64,000 nt of DNA from Ascidia mentula (taxonomy: Eukaryota; Chordata; Ascidiacea; Phlebobranchia; Ascidiidae): positions 19,419,001 through 19,483,000 of the forward strand of contig OX387202.1 in the NCBI GenBank assembly GCA_947561715.1, given 5' to 3'. Below, piece by piece: positions 12,094 to 24,714 of this stretch. Below the pieces are notes generated by a model. The model made no database searches, was not told the origin of the DNA, and worked only from the letters and a program-made list of their open reading frames with translations. Position 1 is the stretch's first letter. Each line of letters opens with the position of its first letter. Both the position numbers and the translations under genes were made by a program.

Positions 12094-15000
12094 TCACGGG
12101 GCCTGCATGTAATGATTGAGCAACTGATGGCAGGTTTTCGCTGTAGCGAGGAGCGCCGGGATGTGCGAGAGGAGTCCTCCGTACTCTTCCAGCTCCTCCT
12201 GCGAAAGGATCTTCTTCAGGTGATCCACATCCGTCGACTCCAATTCGCTGAAGTCGTATTTCGGATCCAACATCTTCTGCCAGATTTCTATGGATTGCGT
12301 CACGCGGTTTCTCAGCGGCGACCTCCGGTGGCTGCCAGTCGAGTCACGTGACCTCGCAGACGCCGACGTGTTTTCCGCCACCCGGAGCCAGATCTTCGAC
12401 GTGACGTCACGATGGATACGGTCCAGCGATTCCGTGACGTTGACGAATTCTTCTACGAGCTGTGCTGTGTCGGCGGCGTCGTTCTGACGTAGGTTAGTGG
12501 CGTATTTACGTAGATCGCTGACGTGGTGAATTTTTTCTATGCCGAGCTTGGAGGAACCTTTGAGCGCGTCCACCAGGCGGCGCAAGAGATCCTCATCGAA
12601 TTGCCTGTGGGAAAGTTGTGCTTGAAATTCATCATGACACAAATATTTCAAACTGTAAATTTTAAATCGTACGAAAATTGAAATATGTTAAAATTGGCCA
12701 GGATCGTTTCGTATTTTTTCCGTCGTGTGTGCACTGGTATCATCTTGAAATTATCATTACTGCGACACAATGCTTACTTGTAAGCCGTCTCAGCTTCTTG
12801 CGTTCTCTTCTGCAAATCTTCCATCGCTTCTTTGATGCCGAGGTCGTCGTTCTTCGTCTGTTTGTCGCCTCCGCTCGAGTCTGAGTAAAATTGATAGAGG
12901 TTTTGTTGCTGTTACTGCCAGGCATATTACAATTTAATAATTATTTAAATTTACAACGCAGCAATAGCTAGGCTGCATTGCCTGGACTGCCAAGCATGCA
13001 AACCTCATGAGTAGGCAGTGGGGCGATCCTGCCAATCATGCCGTTGCATGAAATATTACTGCGTTATTTAAAATTACGTTTAATTGTGCCAGATTATTAG
13101 AAGATAAAATAGTTTACTGGGGTCAAGATAAATCAGTCACTTTTTCCCGACAAGTCTAAGTGAGATCTAATAAATTAAGCCTCCGGTGAGGTTTGAACTA
13201 ACGACCCTGGGCTAACCAGGCCTAACACCTCTCATCCTTTAGTATCTGGTTTTCAGTCATTTCTCATTTTTCAAATTTATTGCCTCAAAACAAATAATAT
13301 TTAGAAACCTCCAGGACATTCTGGGGTAGGCGGAGGCGCTGATTGGTTCTCTGGGTCACGTGTGTCCAGTTCCCCATCAGTCAAACCTTCGACAGGGTTA
13401 TCGACCAGCTCGGCGCTCTCATCAAAAATAACGCCGTGAATGCTGTCGGATTTACCGGGAATTCGTGGCTTCTCACCCCGTGCAAGTGAGCCGCGAGGCT
13501 CTGGTCTTACAGTGCGAACGCTTGGCGCCAGCTCCACGCTGATAGATCGGCTTGCAGGCACGGAAGAAACGCGACTACAAAAGAAAACTGGGTTCTATTT
13601 GATATTTAGTTTTTTCAAACCTTCCTCGTAAATACAGGCAACAAAATGAAAACACCAAGTACACAGTGGCGAAAGTACAGTAGGTTTTAAACTTCTTCGT
13701 TTATGAAATCGTTTTATTCACGCAAAATCCCAGAAAACGTCACGAAAACTAATACCCAGAAAATGAAAGCATCGTTCAAAACGTCAGTGTTTCATCAAAA
13801 CGCTGTTATAATCAGTTGCTTACTTGAACTGAGAGTTGCTTTGCAATCCACTGAGTGGGTATCTGGGAGTCTGTTTGTAAGGCGCTTTTAAGCGGATAGG
13901 AGATGGAGCCCACGGCGTTACTCCCTGTTGCCGTCTAGTGATGGAGTGCGCGAGCCCTTTACCTCGGTGGGTAGCGCCCTGAAATCGAGTTCAACAAATT
14001 ACTAACACGCAAACAAGCGGGATTCGTAGCCAGGATATCCAGGGTTCAAAACCCGGTGTTGCCAAAAAGCAAACATGCAAAAGGCGCCAAAAAAAAACCC
14101 GCACACAATTTCCATACACAATAGAAAATGGCAACTTACAACTTTTGAAAATGAGGTCATGGTTCACACTATGGATTTAGATACGAAAATATACGCATAA
14201 CTCGGTTTTCCTTTAAAGTTATTGCATAATCTATAGCCCAGCCAGCATACAGTGCTTGGTCTTCTATGTTAATTCTTACCCGTAGTTGTTCAAAGCAAGC
14301 ATCCAAATCGTTCCGGTCAATACTGGTTTCAAGTGAGATCGCAAAAGCCCCCGACATCTTGAGAGCGTTGTCGGAAATCAGTTGCTCTTGGAATATATCG
14401 TTCAGATGACCTGTTGTAACAATTAACATATATCTGTATCCACAACATATACCATAGATACGTACTTATTCATATTGAAGCAAAAGCAATGCATACATTT
14501 ATATGGCAAGAAGAGATCGCCCCAATGCGAATACGTGTAAATATGCGGTCTCAGGGATCGTTACGTTCACTGACATCGGAGCCAAAACACTGCCAGTGAA
14601 GCTTATGATGTATTATGGCTATATATATAAGTTCAATACCATTGTGGTAACTTTCTTCAGCATTGTCCTACATGTTTTCAGGTAATTTAAGCTACACATC
14701 TGTGTATAGTTCTTCGCCAAACCACAACCGTGTGTTGATTATTCTTTGTTTTGTGTAATGCAGGCATGATTTATTAGCAGGCAAATCAAAATCTACGTGT
14801 TTCAATATTAGTCCAACATACCCGACTCAAAGTGGCTCCAAAGTGCTTTCAAGGCCGATGCTTTGTGCAAGTTTGTCTCGATTTTAATCGATCCTCGTCT
14901 CAACCTCTTCACCACGAGCCCGTCGATGGACTCCAAAGTCGCAACTACCGATAAAGCTTCCCTTGAACCGTTACCACTGCAAAATATGTAAAAATTCTTT

Positions 15001-18000
15001 CTGAAAACTTTCATTCCCTGAAATTGTTTAGCCCCTAAATATTTCTTTTTGCAATCTTTTATTAAAATAGCTTTTTGAAATAACACTGTATAGATTCGTT
15101 GAAGTTACAGAAAAAATCGAATCGATAGACCCCTGTAGACTGGTTATATTCATTTCATGTTGTCATCCATTGATTACAGAGTATTGACTACCAAGCATTA
15201 AACCATACCTCAGAAGATATTCGAATAGTTTGTTAGCAATCTTCTCCTGTACTTCTTCAGGGTGGCAATCTCTGTATATGTTGTTAGTGAGAGGAACGGC
15301 TGTTTTTATTGAAGTGCTGATATCCACTTGACCTTAACACAAGGTCAAATCTTTCTTATCAAGATTAACCATACAATATATCTTTCCAATATGTTTATTT
15401 TTACAATCAAATATTCGGCAATTTACTCAAACAATCCTTTGACATTCCTTTGCACCACAACTGTAATAAATCTTTCAAAGATATGAGGCGATCATGATCA
15501 ATAAGCTGCTGATAACACATAATGTTTCGACCAATAAGCTTTCATCAGTTTAGCAGTTTTTGTATTCCATAGAAATTGTTTACCTGATCTCTTGTGCGCC
15601 CCTAGTGCTCGTTTTTTCTTTTGCTGTTGTCCCTTCCCGGAAATAGTGGCCGGCCTTGAGGCTAAAATGAAACAAACGAATGAATATTATTTAAGTATAA
15701 AACACAATAAAAGGTGGACTCTGGAAAGCGCCTTATCTGAACGTGATCCAGTTTTGTGGTAATGTAAACATTGATAAAACCTATAGTTTACTGAGTTGTT
15801 GCAAATCAGGTAATTGTGAACATCATATAATTGACAATCACCAGTTGTCACGCCTTGTATTGTCAACACTGTGTTTCAGTGTGAATCTGGTCCAAGTGCG
15901 CACACTTTAGACTAAAAATAAGCAGGTGTCTTTTACATGAAAAGCTCCGCCGTAAACATGCCGAAATTGCTGGATCACAATCGCCCGGACAAGCGAATGT
16001 TGAATAAGAATAACCAGCTTAACAGACAACCCGACATTACTTCACAAAGGACATAGATTGGAGCTAATTCAATCAGGGTAAGCTAGCGAGGTGTAGGTCA
16101 CACGCTGGGCTAGATTCAAGCTTCCAAAACGAAGCTGGCAACAGAGGGGTGTTTACAACAGAAACACGATAGTTGAATCAAAGCAGTATGCGGCGGTAAC
16201 CTAAGAACCGAACAACCTGACTGATATCTGTTCCGCAGTATCGAGTTTCATACGTAGGGGCAGTGAAAGAGCCATAAACGAATGTGGCTCCGCAGCGATA
16301 TGAGTGAATATTTTTGAAACATCGGATGCTATTCTTATTGCGGACAGGTGAGCGGAGATGGCGATTGCGCAATAACAACTACGTTGAAGCCAATCACGTG
16401 ACATGACGTACGAATTCCTTCCTGTTTTAGAAGAAACATGTCTTGTTCATTTCTGTTTACCATAAAGACCCCCTCAAAAAACATCAAATCTCTAACATTT
16501 TGGTTTTGCAAATTGCGATTTTTTTGAGATAAAACACTGGCCCAGCACTTTCTGTAAGGATTGGCCCTGGTGACTGGCATTAAACCAAGTTCCCGCATGT
16601 TAACGATATTTCTGAACCTCACCCACCTTTCTTAGTGACTCTCACAGACCATGGTTCTCGGTGTTTCAGATTCAACTTGGAGCCTTGAATGGAGACGGAG
16701 GATGTGAGGTCGAACGAAGCGTTGGATGGAACTGACCGCGAGGGGTAAAATGCAACGGTTGGGGACCCGTGGAGAAACTGAGGCAACGGGATATCCGCAA
16801 GTTTCCACTGACCATGAGAGAGAGCCGACTTAGGGAGTTGAGGATATCGAGATTGGGGGCCAAGTTGCATCGCGTAATATTGCGTCTGGAGTGAAAGGTG
16901 TTTTCGAGTGTTGCTGGTTCGGCGCATGGCCAGGATGCGGCAGAAGGTTTTCACATCGCCTAAAAACATTAATACCAGATTATGACACAGGCATTCCAAT
17001 ACATTTAATCCCTAAGTTTCAAGCAGAATTAGTCACTTTTACCAGCATTGCGGAGCAAGTTCTGAAAAATCAAAACGGTGAGGTTTGAACTCACGACCTG
17101 GGCTTTCTAAACATATCTAAATCCTTATGTATTGCTTGCTTGTATTAACAAACTGTCTCACCAGCAAGAGATGTAGCCTGAACTTGCTGCAATGCCGCCA
17201 CCAAGCGGTCGAATGTGGCATTTCTCGGCTCGTCCTCAACCCAACAAAGCAAGCCGAGGGTTTTCTGCCGCTGGAGGTCGCAACCGCTTGCAGTAGCCAC
17301 GAGGTGGAGCTTGTCGGGATCGATGCGAAGCCAGTTAGCCATCCCCGACCATTCCACCTGGTGTAGTGGTGATTTGTCATACATTGGTGGGGTTTTAAAC
17401 CATAGCACTCTTTGTTCAATTACACTCAAACACGTGTCATCAACAACAGTCAAAACTTTACCCTATGGGTGTTGTTTTACTTTTGCTGTCAGGTATACTA
17501 TAATTTAAAAAGGACTGTTCATCTGGTATAAATTAATGTAATTTATTTTTCCAACGTTTCGTCTGCCATACAGCAAGGCTTCATCAAGATTTAACACAGC
17601 AATTCAAAGGTAAACCACACAACATTCAGGGTACGATTGTTAAATGTCACTATTGGTTTCCAAAGAATCTCATTCGCAGGTTAGGCTGATGATTCTGCCT
17701 TAAAATAAATGTGCCCGCAACACAGAAACCATCCCAATCGCGCTATTTTCAAAGAAACAGTTATTTTTTTTGCATAAAATAAATACGACAACCTTGAGAC
17801 CACAATTGCTGGCTCATAATCGAGGCTTTAGCATTTTGCTCAATGGCGTCAACTGATGCAAAAAATTAAACTGGGATTCTCCAAAGCAACAAACCTGGGT
17901 GAGTTCTCCTGTGATCTCATTCAACACCTCTTCCAGATTCTCACACTGATTCAGGGGCGTTTCCTTGGCTGAGGAATCTGTAACATCGTGGGTTGAAGTA

Positions 18001-20463
18001 AATAAAAATAAGAAAATGTAAATCAACCGTGTGGGCATCATTAAACCTATGTTTTGTTACAAAATGTTGTTTCATCTTTTCCACGTTCCACTGTACTTGT
18101 AACATTTCAGAAAGAAACAGAAAATGTAACTATAGATTTGTCAGAGACTTCCCATTGGAAACTAGGTCTTTTTGTCAGAGTTCGCATTGATTGGGACGCA
18201 ATGAGTCAGCGCATCTGCAACGACCACTGCCAGCCATAAACTTCCCATTACAGGTGTTTGCTTAGCAGGTGACCAGGAGAGTTTCTAGGAAATGCGAGGC
18301 CCGACTGGAATACAAAATAAGGAGCCTGTATTTCACCTAAATCGTATACCCACTCCCCCCCACACACATTCCGGTTCCTTCAAGCGCCCGAGTTTGTCCA
18401 ATGTTCCCGGGATGGGCTGCAAGTGACTTCTGCCGTTTCATTCGTCCCACGTCAAGGGGTTGTTAATAATAAGATAACACATCGTGTTTGCTTTTAAGCA
18501 GAATTTATCGATCTTAAAACTATCTCTGTACAGGTAATTTATAGGAACACCATTTTAGGTGTTTGCAAAGCCACTTTGCAAGTCGTAAAACAGACTGCGT
18601 CCGGTCATTTCCGGAGATATGTTGGGTCAGTCGTTAAATCTTCAACACAGGTTTAATCTTGCCTGTTATCGGAAGCTTCAGACACGACCACTGTTTCAAC
18701 CTACAATGCGACTCATTTACGCTCTACCTTTTTTATTGTATTTTTATGCAAGGTTTAATGTTGACGCTGCGGTGAGAAAATGACCCAGGTTTTCCGTGGG
18801 AACACCAGACCCACGAATTCACACAAACTTGTGAATGTCTAAGCGGTTTCTACTGACCTTTATACGGTTGCAGCGATGATAGGAGAGTCATCCTGTCGTT
18901 GTTGTTCCAGAACTTCCAGAGCAATAAGTTTCTTCCTAAAAGTCTTCGGAATTGAAACAAGTTTCTTTTTTGCTATTTTTCCATTTCTTTTTGCTCGCAA
19001 TTTTGTTACCGGCGTGGTTTTAGATCCTTAATGCTCACAAACCTGATCCTAATAAATTCCAAGCACTGGATGTAAAATTTACTGCTATTGTAAACTCCAA
19101 CGTTCACTTGGGAATCCACCAAGGCAAGTTAAAATGAATAGTTGAAAAGGTAAACGCTAACTACGAATGCTCACAAGGATGGGGCAGATCTCACGGTGTC
19201 ATAACATCGAGCGAAAACAACTTGTTCGTAATAGGAACTTATTATGTTGCTGTTGGTGCCAGACACATTGTATTTTACTTAACCTGCCTTTTGGCACAAT
19301 GTCGTCGGTGAATAAAAAAACGTGCCAGAAACAGATCCGATCAAATAAAGTAAACAGATCAATTAAAAAGTGCAAAATATACTTTGACGCAAAACTCACC
19401 GAAACATGATCAAGGAAAATTACCCTACCTTTAAAAGACCAAACGTTTAAGTGACCACGGGCCGACCTATGAGTCAAAACACCAGCAACTTCCTATTGTA
19501 ACCAACGCAAACACAGACAGAAACCAATAATATTTAATAAAAACTAAACAAATGCAAAACGATTTTGCTTGACAAATCAAAAGCCGATCTCAGTTATGTG
19601 CGTTAAAAACTTTTTTTACCAAATAAAAGATATACTTGTAGTTGTTGTGATTTAAAGTGGTTTACAAACAAGAAGTCTTCACTATCTGTTTTTACCAACA
19701 CTAACCAGCTTGTTTAAGAGCTGACAAGAACGAACCATTGCTTTGTTTTCCTCGCTTGTTTGAATAGTCACATTAAGACGTTGTGGTTGAAATTCTGGTA
19801 ATGGGGCTTCGACAGAAAAAAACAACCCCATTAGAGTGTTTGAACACAAGCAGTGAAAATTCCCGTGTTTCAATGGTAAACTCGTATAAGTAATCTGGTT
19901 GCTAGAAGGGTTTCACATTTGTCTGTTTCCTACAATATCGTTTCCAACTGGGATTCAGTGTAATTTACAAAACAAGTGATGACCAAAGGTCTACTCTTCA
20001 AATCAGAAAACTTGTTCTAAACAAAAATTCTCAACTTTCACCGCAAATTTTCAAAAATCTTGCGACGAACGAAAGCTATTAATGTGACAAAGTTTTAACT
20101 GCCTCCCTTTCAGCAAACACAGGTATAGCAGTGGATCACGTGATCAATGCCGTAAGTCCTTCAAACTCTTTGAGGTTCAGATACCACATAATAAAACATA
20201 AACTTACGTTAGCAAGGACATCGTGTGTTCACAATGTCGTCAACGACGGTTTAACGAAACCGCAAACAGGGATGTGAGATGTTTTGGTAATTCGGCCACA
20301 GCGTTATCAGTGCGAGGACCTCACACGACTCGTGTTTACAGAAGTTTGCAAAGTTTATCTTGAGTGATTCCGCCGCCAACGTTACGAGTCTGGCTTGTTT
20401 GATGTAAAACAACGGTAGTTTCGAAGCAACCCGGTGATGCCGAAAAATCAAACAAAGTTTCAT
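12094..20463 (-). CDS. Death-domain protein with a TRADD-N-like domain, 14 exons
   Basis: The spliced model is 805 aa. Exons, 5' to 3': 20340-20463, 19696-19806, 18858-18935, 17895-17977, 17162-17357, 16627-16959, 15584-15661, 15209-15332, 14822-14976, 14202-14410, 13824-13870, 13309-13574, 12778-12880, 12094-12604; all junctions keep frame. A death domain lies at about residues 113-193, seen in VEWSGMANWLRIDPDKL, the internal LLCWVEDEP with conserved Trp, and FDRLVAALQQV. Residues about 335-460 form an alpha/beta domain (RGSIKIE, then LKALWSHFESGHLNDIF across a splice junction) that matches my recall of TRADD-N-like domains in invertebrate death and NLR-type proteins. A Ser/Pro-rich linker and a helical C-terminus follow. 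The likely role is an adaptor in apoptotic or innate signalling. The first three exons are least certain, since other starts are possible. I cannot name a vertebrate orthologue. Confidence 0.72.
12985..13070. repeat. Dispersed repeat also present near 53940-53985
   Basis: The segment around CCTGCCAATCATGCC followed by GTTGCATGAAA and ATTACTGCGTT recurs at about 53940-53985 inside the HELZ2 gene with a few changes. It is an interspersed repeat of unknown family. Confidence 0.5.
13178..13245 (-). repeat. tRNA-derived SINE fragment
   Basis: On the minus strand the sequence GGGTCGTTAGTTCAAACCTC resembles a tRNA B box. Related copies occur at 17070-17110 (minus) and near 62600-62670 (plus). Confidence 0.5.
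17070..17110 (-). repeat. tRNA-derived SINE fragment
   Basis: The minus strand carries GGTCGTGAGTTCAAACCTC, the same B-box-like core as the fragments at 13178-13245 and 62600-62670. It lies just 3' of the exon encoding most of the death domain. Confidence 0.45.
17162..17977 (-). other. Death domain, encoded by two exons
   Basis: Exons 17895-17977 and 17162-17357 encode the six-helix death fold: helix 1 LEEVLNEITGEL, then EWSGMANWL, a spacer, LLCWVEDEP and LVAALQQV. The W-x6-W pattern and the Trp-containing fifth helix are typical of death domains, which make homotypic contacts in receptor and adaptor complexes. The call rests on pattern, not a profile search. Confidence 0.7.
17551..17587 (-). 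repeat. Hammerhead-like retroelement end (degenerate)
   Basis: The minus strand reads TGATGA, a stem-loop with GCC/GGC, then GACGAAACGTTGG. Similar GATGAAGCC...GAAACG sequences are common at ends of Penelope-like elements, which carry degenerate hammerhead motifs. A related copy is at 52874-52910 (minus), a looser one at 56347-56381 (plus). Confidence 0.4.
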
Positions 20464-21770
20464 TTTGCTTTTTTAATTTATTGAAGCAAGACTTCATGCC
20501 ACTGATATGTTTGCTTCGATAGCGACGATATAACACTGCCTTTAACTGACTTGCGATTTATGTTTACACATACCTGCATAATTAAACAAAGTCTAATACC
20601 TGGATACAAAATTTTATCTTGTCTTATAACTCACACCACAAACTATAAAAAAAACTTTTTTCGAATATTATGACACAGGAAAGTAACAAAAAATCACGAT
20701 TCCATAATACTATAGCTCGATAATTACACACGTATTGTGAATCGGTACAAGGTCATTTCCTCAATCAACTTTGTCTACAGGTGCAAAGTTCACGGAGTTG
20801 GTAACACCATGCATGGTTAAACCCCAAACACCAATTTTGTGACTGCGTTGTTTTCCATTTGAAACATTATCAACAAACACGAGACCACACTGGTTCGTTG
20901 CGACTCTACTACCTTCGACCACTGCAAGGTTACATAAGATGACAAATAACCCCACGAAACGTTAAATTACGACTATTTTTCTTTTGTATTTGTCCGGATG
21001 TGTTTGTGTTTTGAAGGCCTAACGAATGTATATTTTGTCACAAAATGTTCTGTAGCTCATGCAACCCTTCATATTTATATAACCCTTGATTTTGATGGGA
21101 AACCCACTCTCTCTCTGCCTCTACTACCCCAATAGAGATATTGAACTTGAAAACAAAAAAAAATCCAATTAACGACCAACAACCTGTTGTCAAATAACAA
21201 GAACCTCCGACTATCTATTGCAGTGTTCGCTTCTACCCGCCATAAAACCTGCTCGTGTAGAAAGGGAACAGATTTAGCGACAGACAACCTCCCGCTGAGG
21301 CCTGAGCTCTTTGGACGGCGACTAATTGATGCCACACAGATAGAGGTGCTCGCATTCCGCACCTAAATCCGAACAATCGTGCTACAGAGTGTTCAGGCAT
21401 TAAATTACCTCTGGAACAAGCTCCCGGCTCTGTCCAGAACAATGGAGCAAGCAGACCCTCCGATATTGCTCGCTCGTCTGCTCCTTCACAAATAGCGCGC
21501 CGTGAGCGTACTTTTCACCCCTGAGGCTTTCTGAACGAGCGGTTTTTTACGACTGAGCGATAAAACTACTGTTGTCCCCTCGGCACACGAAACTTCCAGC
21601 TTGAAACATTGTTGGTTAAAACATAAAACTACGCAACAACAAGATTAAAACGTTTAAGCAATTGAGCCAACAATCTTGTACCCAGTGGTTGAAGGCGACT
21701 GTATAGTCACCTCAAATTGGAAGTCTTGTTTTACTATTTAGCTGACAAGATCATTGTAAATCACACCAAG

Positions 21771-21816
21771 TTGCACTGATGAGACGTATTAGGTCGAAAC
21801 AGTGCCCTGTCTGCAA
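21771..21816 (+). ncRNA. Type I hammerhead ribozyme motif with intact core
   Basis: All parts are present in order: stem I TTGCA (21771-21775), CTGATGA (21776-21782), stem II GAC/GTC around a 7-nt loop (21783-21795), GAAA (21796-21799), stem III CAG/CTG around TGCC (21800-21809), then TC with predicted cleavage after 21811 and the stem I partner TGCAA (21812-21816). Stems are short, like the minimal hammerheads of small animal retroelements, which often act as dimers. A mutated relative is at 7456-7506. Confidence 0.7.
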
Positions 21817-22535
21817 GCTGACTATAAAAAAAAACAAGATTAACGCTTACAGTCGTCAAGTAAACATTAGTCTTGTCAACAAGCGTGATTCTGTATGCGT
21901 AACATTTAAGCTTAAACACGCAATCAAACCTCACTGTTCTACTGGTTACCACAGAAACAAGATACTCAACATCCAACAACGTGCTTCTGTACTACTACAT
22001 TACTACCAGTAGGTTTATAACAAAAATTACACTCTACAAATCACCAATACATAGCAAAGCCCAAATCACATGGTTCATAGGAACTGCCATCCTATACATT
22101 TAATTTATTGTTAACTATGCACAACAACGAAGCCAGCATTTATTACGGGAATATTACAGCGAAAACCCAATGACCTGTTGAGACTTGTTACCAAATTGAA
22201 CCGGCGAAATTGTGCGTTAATTCCTTCACTGGTAGCATTGTGAATACAACTTTGGTGGGAAGGGATTTATTAGAGGTTATTGTCAGTACAGTGACGTGAT
22301 TGTATATTTCGATGTGCATTCCTCCGTCTCCATATTATTACCCAACCAATCCAACTACACTCGTATAATCGACGAATAGATTTTGACTTGATAAAAGTTT
22401 CAAAGCTGTTTTAAAGGGAACACAGGCCCAAATTCATTTTTATAAACGATCAAGGAAATACTCAACTACTTTCATCCTTGCGTGACTTCCAAGTTTGCAT
22501 ATATTTCGTATATTCAGACTCTTTGCAATAAAAAT

Positions 22536-22638
22536 AAGTTTTTAATGGTCAGACAAACTTGCCACCTTTGAAATGCACGATTTTCACAAAGCAGATAACA
22601 CGTTATACAACCTTCTTACCACTGACCATTAAAAACTT
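22536..22638. repeat. Small inverted-repeat element (MITE-like)
   Basis: A perfect 17-bp inverted repeat (AAGTTTTTAATGGTCAG at 22536-22552 and its complement at 22622-22638) encloses about 70 bp. No target-site duplication is obvious, so the element type is unknown. Confidence 0.5.
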
Positions 22639-24071
22639 CTTTTGATCAACGCCATTAAACCATGCTTTAATGACGTTTGACGCCAGTTTTCGAACCCCAA
22701 GATATTTGACATCGTCACAAAGCACTCGATTCGCACCTCTGTGACGTAACAACGCACACGCGCTGCTTGTTGATCAAGGGACAGTATGAAGAGCAATGCA
22801 AACATTGGGATAGTTATCTTGCGTTGTTAGGTTGACATGAGGGGCCAGGAGAGCAAGTATGAACCCGGTCTATTCCTGCTTGCCATAATTGTGAGTGAAT
22901 GAGGTTTGAATCTGAAGGGCGAGACTTGATCGTTACCCTGGCTCCGGCAAACAACCATCACACTTTGGCGTCTTGGTGGAATTTTAAACCAACGGTCGTA
23001 TGGAAGAGTTGAAAGATCTTATATCTTTCCAATGTCTTCTACTCAGCTCGTTGCCTCCAAAAGTGGTCTATGTTTGCCTGGTTTTCGTGTAAAACCAATA
23101 CGAAATATTTTCGGCAAGTAACGATACAGGTTCTTCCCCGCCACCTGTCAGGCCGATAGCAAAACATGGCCGTTTAAATTTGCGGTTTCTCGGTATGGTT
23201 TGGTGGTAATTTAACAACCTACAATTTAAAAAGAACCCAAATCCGATTGATCGGTTGAAGACGGCATAATAAGGTTTTGATAACCAAACCAACATTATTG
23301 GTTTGGTCATGCCCAGCCATTACTTAGTCGACAAATTTATTTGTTGTCTCCAAATATGTACTTGAAGATTTTATGCCATTTAGTTACGTTGTAAGCACTG
23401 GGATACTAATCAGCTCCCAGAAACCGCGTGTTTGTTATTGCAGCATGTTTATTTCCGTCAGCAGAAAGCAAGTTTAAAGTTGCTGTTGCTGAAATGTAAG
23501 CGCCTGACTAAACAATTTTGAAATGGCGTCATCATGCGGGTACAGACTATGTGTAACAGCCACCACATGGTGGTGTTTCGACGTAACTAAAGTTTTTACC
23601 CTTGTTGTGTTGAGATCTGTGGTTGCGAATGTTCAGCTGGTTTAAAACCACAGGCGACATTTAATTTGGTTTAAATAGTTAGCAGATTTTGTTTTTTTTA
23701 GAATATTTTGTTCCAAATGCCAATTCTTAATGTAATTGATCTGCTTGTACATAAGTGATAATTTGTTTATCTAACGACTTTACGCTCAATAAGCAAATTA
23801 AATATAAGAAAGATCAAGAAAATTGTCGGACTTACGCCGCTACATTGTTGATGGGTACCTGACATATGTTCAGTCAAAGTATTCGCGTAAAGTACAATGA
23901 CATGAAAAGAAAACACGATTACTGTGGTTTAGCATTAAATGACGCAAGCTCTTTTCGAAAACAAAGCTTCGCGAGCGAGCGAGCGAGCAAACAAACGCAG
24001 TCAAAGCGTGAACTAACAGACCATAACGAGTGTATTTGTGGGGCTCAAGTTACACTGGTGGGAATAAGTCT

Positions 24072-24131
24072 GTAGACTGCGGATATCCAACTAGTTCAGA
24101 AATAGACTGCGGATATCCAACTAAGTTCAGA
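24072..24131 (+). repeat. Two-copy direct repeat of about 30 bp
   Basis: TAGACTGCGGATATCCAACT followed by (A)GTTCAGAA occurs twice in tandem. It may be a local duplication. Confidence 0.6.
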
Positions 24132-24706
24132 ATTTGATAATTATTAAAACCTGTAACCAGCGGCGGGGTTCCCTCACTAGCAGCATGCCATAGTAACCAT
24201 GGGAAATACACTATTCAAAGTGAAATATAGGCTTACACATACAATTGTTAACAACCAGTCCCAGCAGGTCAATCCCACCACTGCCCGTACAACAACGTTA
24301 AATCAAGCATATCATTCCCCACAAAAAAATCATTTAAATGCTAAGGCACGCCATATATAATGTACAGCAAAAGCGGCACACATCATTTACTGTTTTAGTT
24401 GAATCCAGTATTTAAACTACGAGGACGTGAGTTGAGTTCAAACATCAACTTTTTGGCAATAAACTTTTGCAAAACATGTCAAAAAACGATCAGTGAAAAC
24501 AGATAATACAACGCACACAAATGTCACTTAATATTAATGAATAAATATTTCGGAAATATCCAAGTTTCAATAGCCCACAAGGCCTGTTGCAGTATGTTTA
24601 CACAGAGAAAAGTTTTACCCAACCTCGTGATCGGTCGCACTGTGACGCAACAACGAGTTTAGTTTTGCGAAAGGGGATTTCCAAAAGGCGAAATCCAGTT
24701 CCCTCA

Positions 24707-24714
24707 TATTGTTT
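24707..24714. repeat. Left target-site duplication TATTGTTT
   Basis: These 8 bp directly precede the left transposon terminus and are identical to 40860-40867, which directly follow the right terminus. An exact 8-bp match at both predicted ends fixes the element borders. Confidence 0.93.

Larger units (their letters stand above)
20464..24706. other. Gene-free region between the death-domain gene and the transposon
   Basis: No convincing coding exon on either strand. It contains the upstream region of the death-domain gene, the hammerhead motif at 21771-21816, an inverted-repeat element at 22536-22638, a GCGA microsatellite near 23970-23990 and a two-copy tandem repeat near 24072-24131. Confidence 0.6.

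Noticed and set aside
13950-14065. tRNA-like sequence with TGGGTAGCGC and GGGTTCAAAACCCGG
   Set aside because: Boxes are too far apart for a tRNA gene and the cloverleaf fails; at most an old SINE.
18858-18935. Alternative frame KKLIALEVLEQQRQDD in a death-domain gene exon
   Set aside because: It looks protein-like but meets a stop before a usable donor; the frame used in the model is the only one that links both neighbours.
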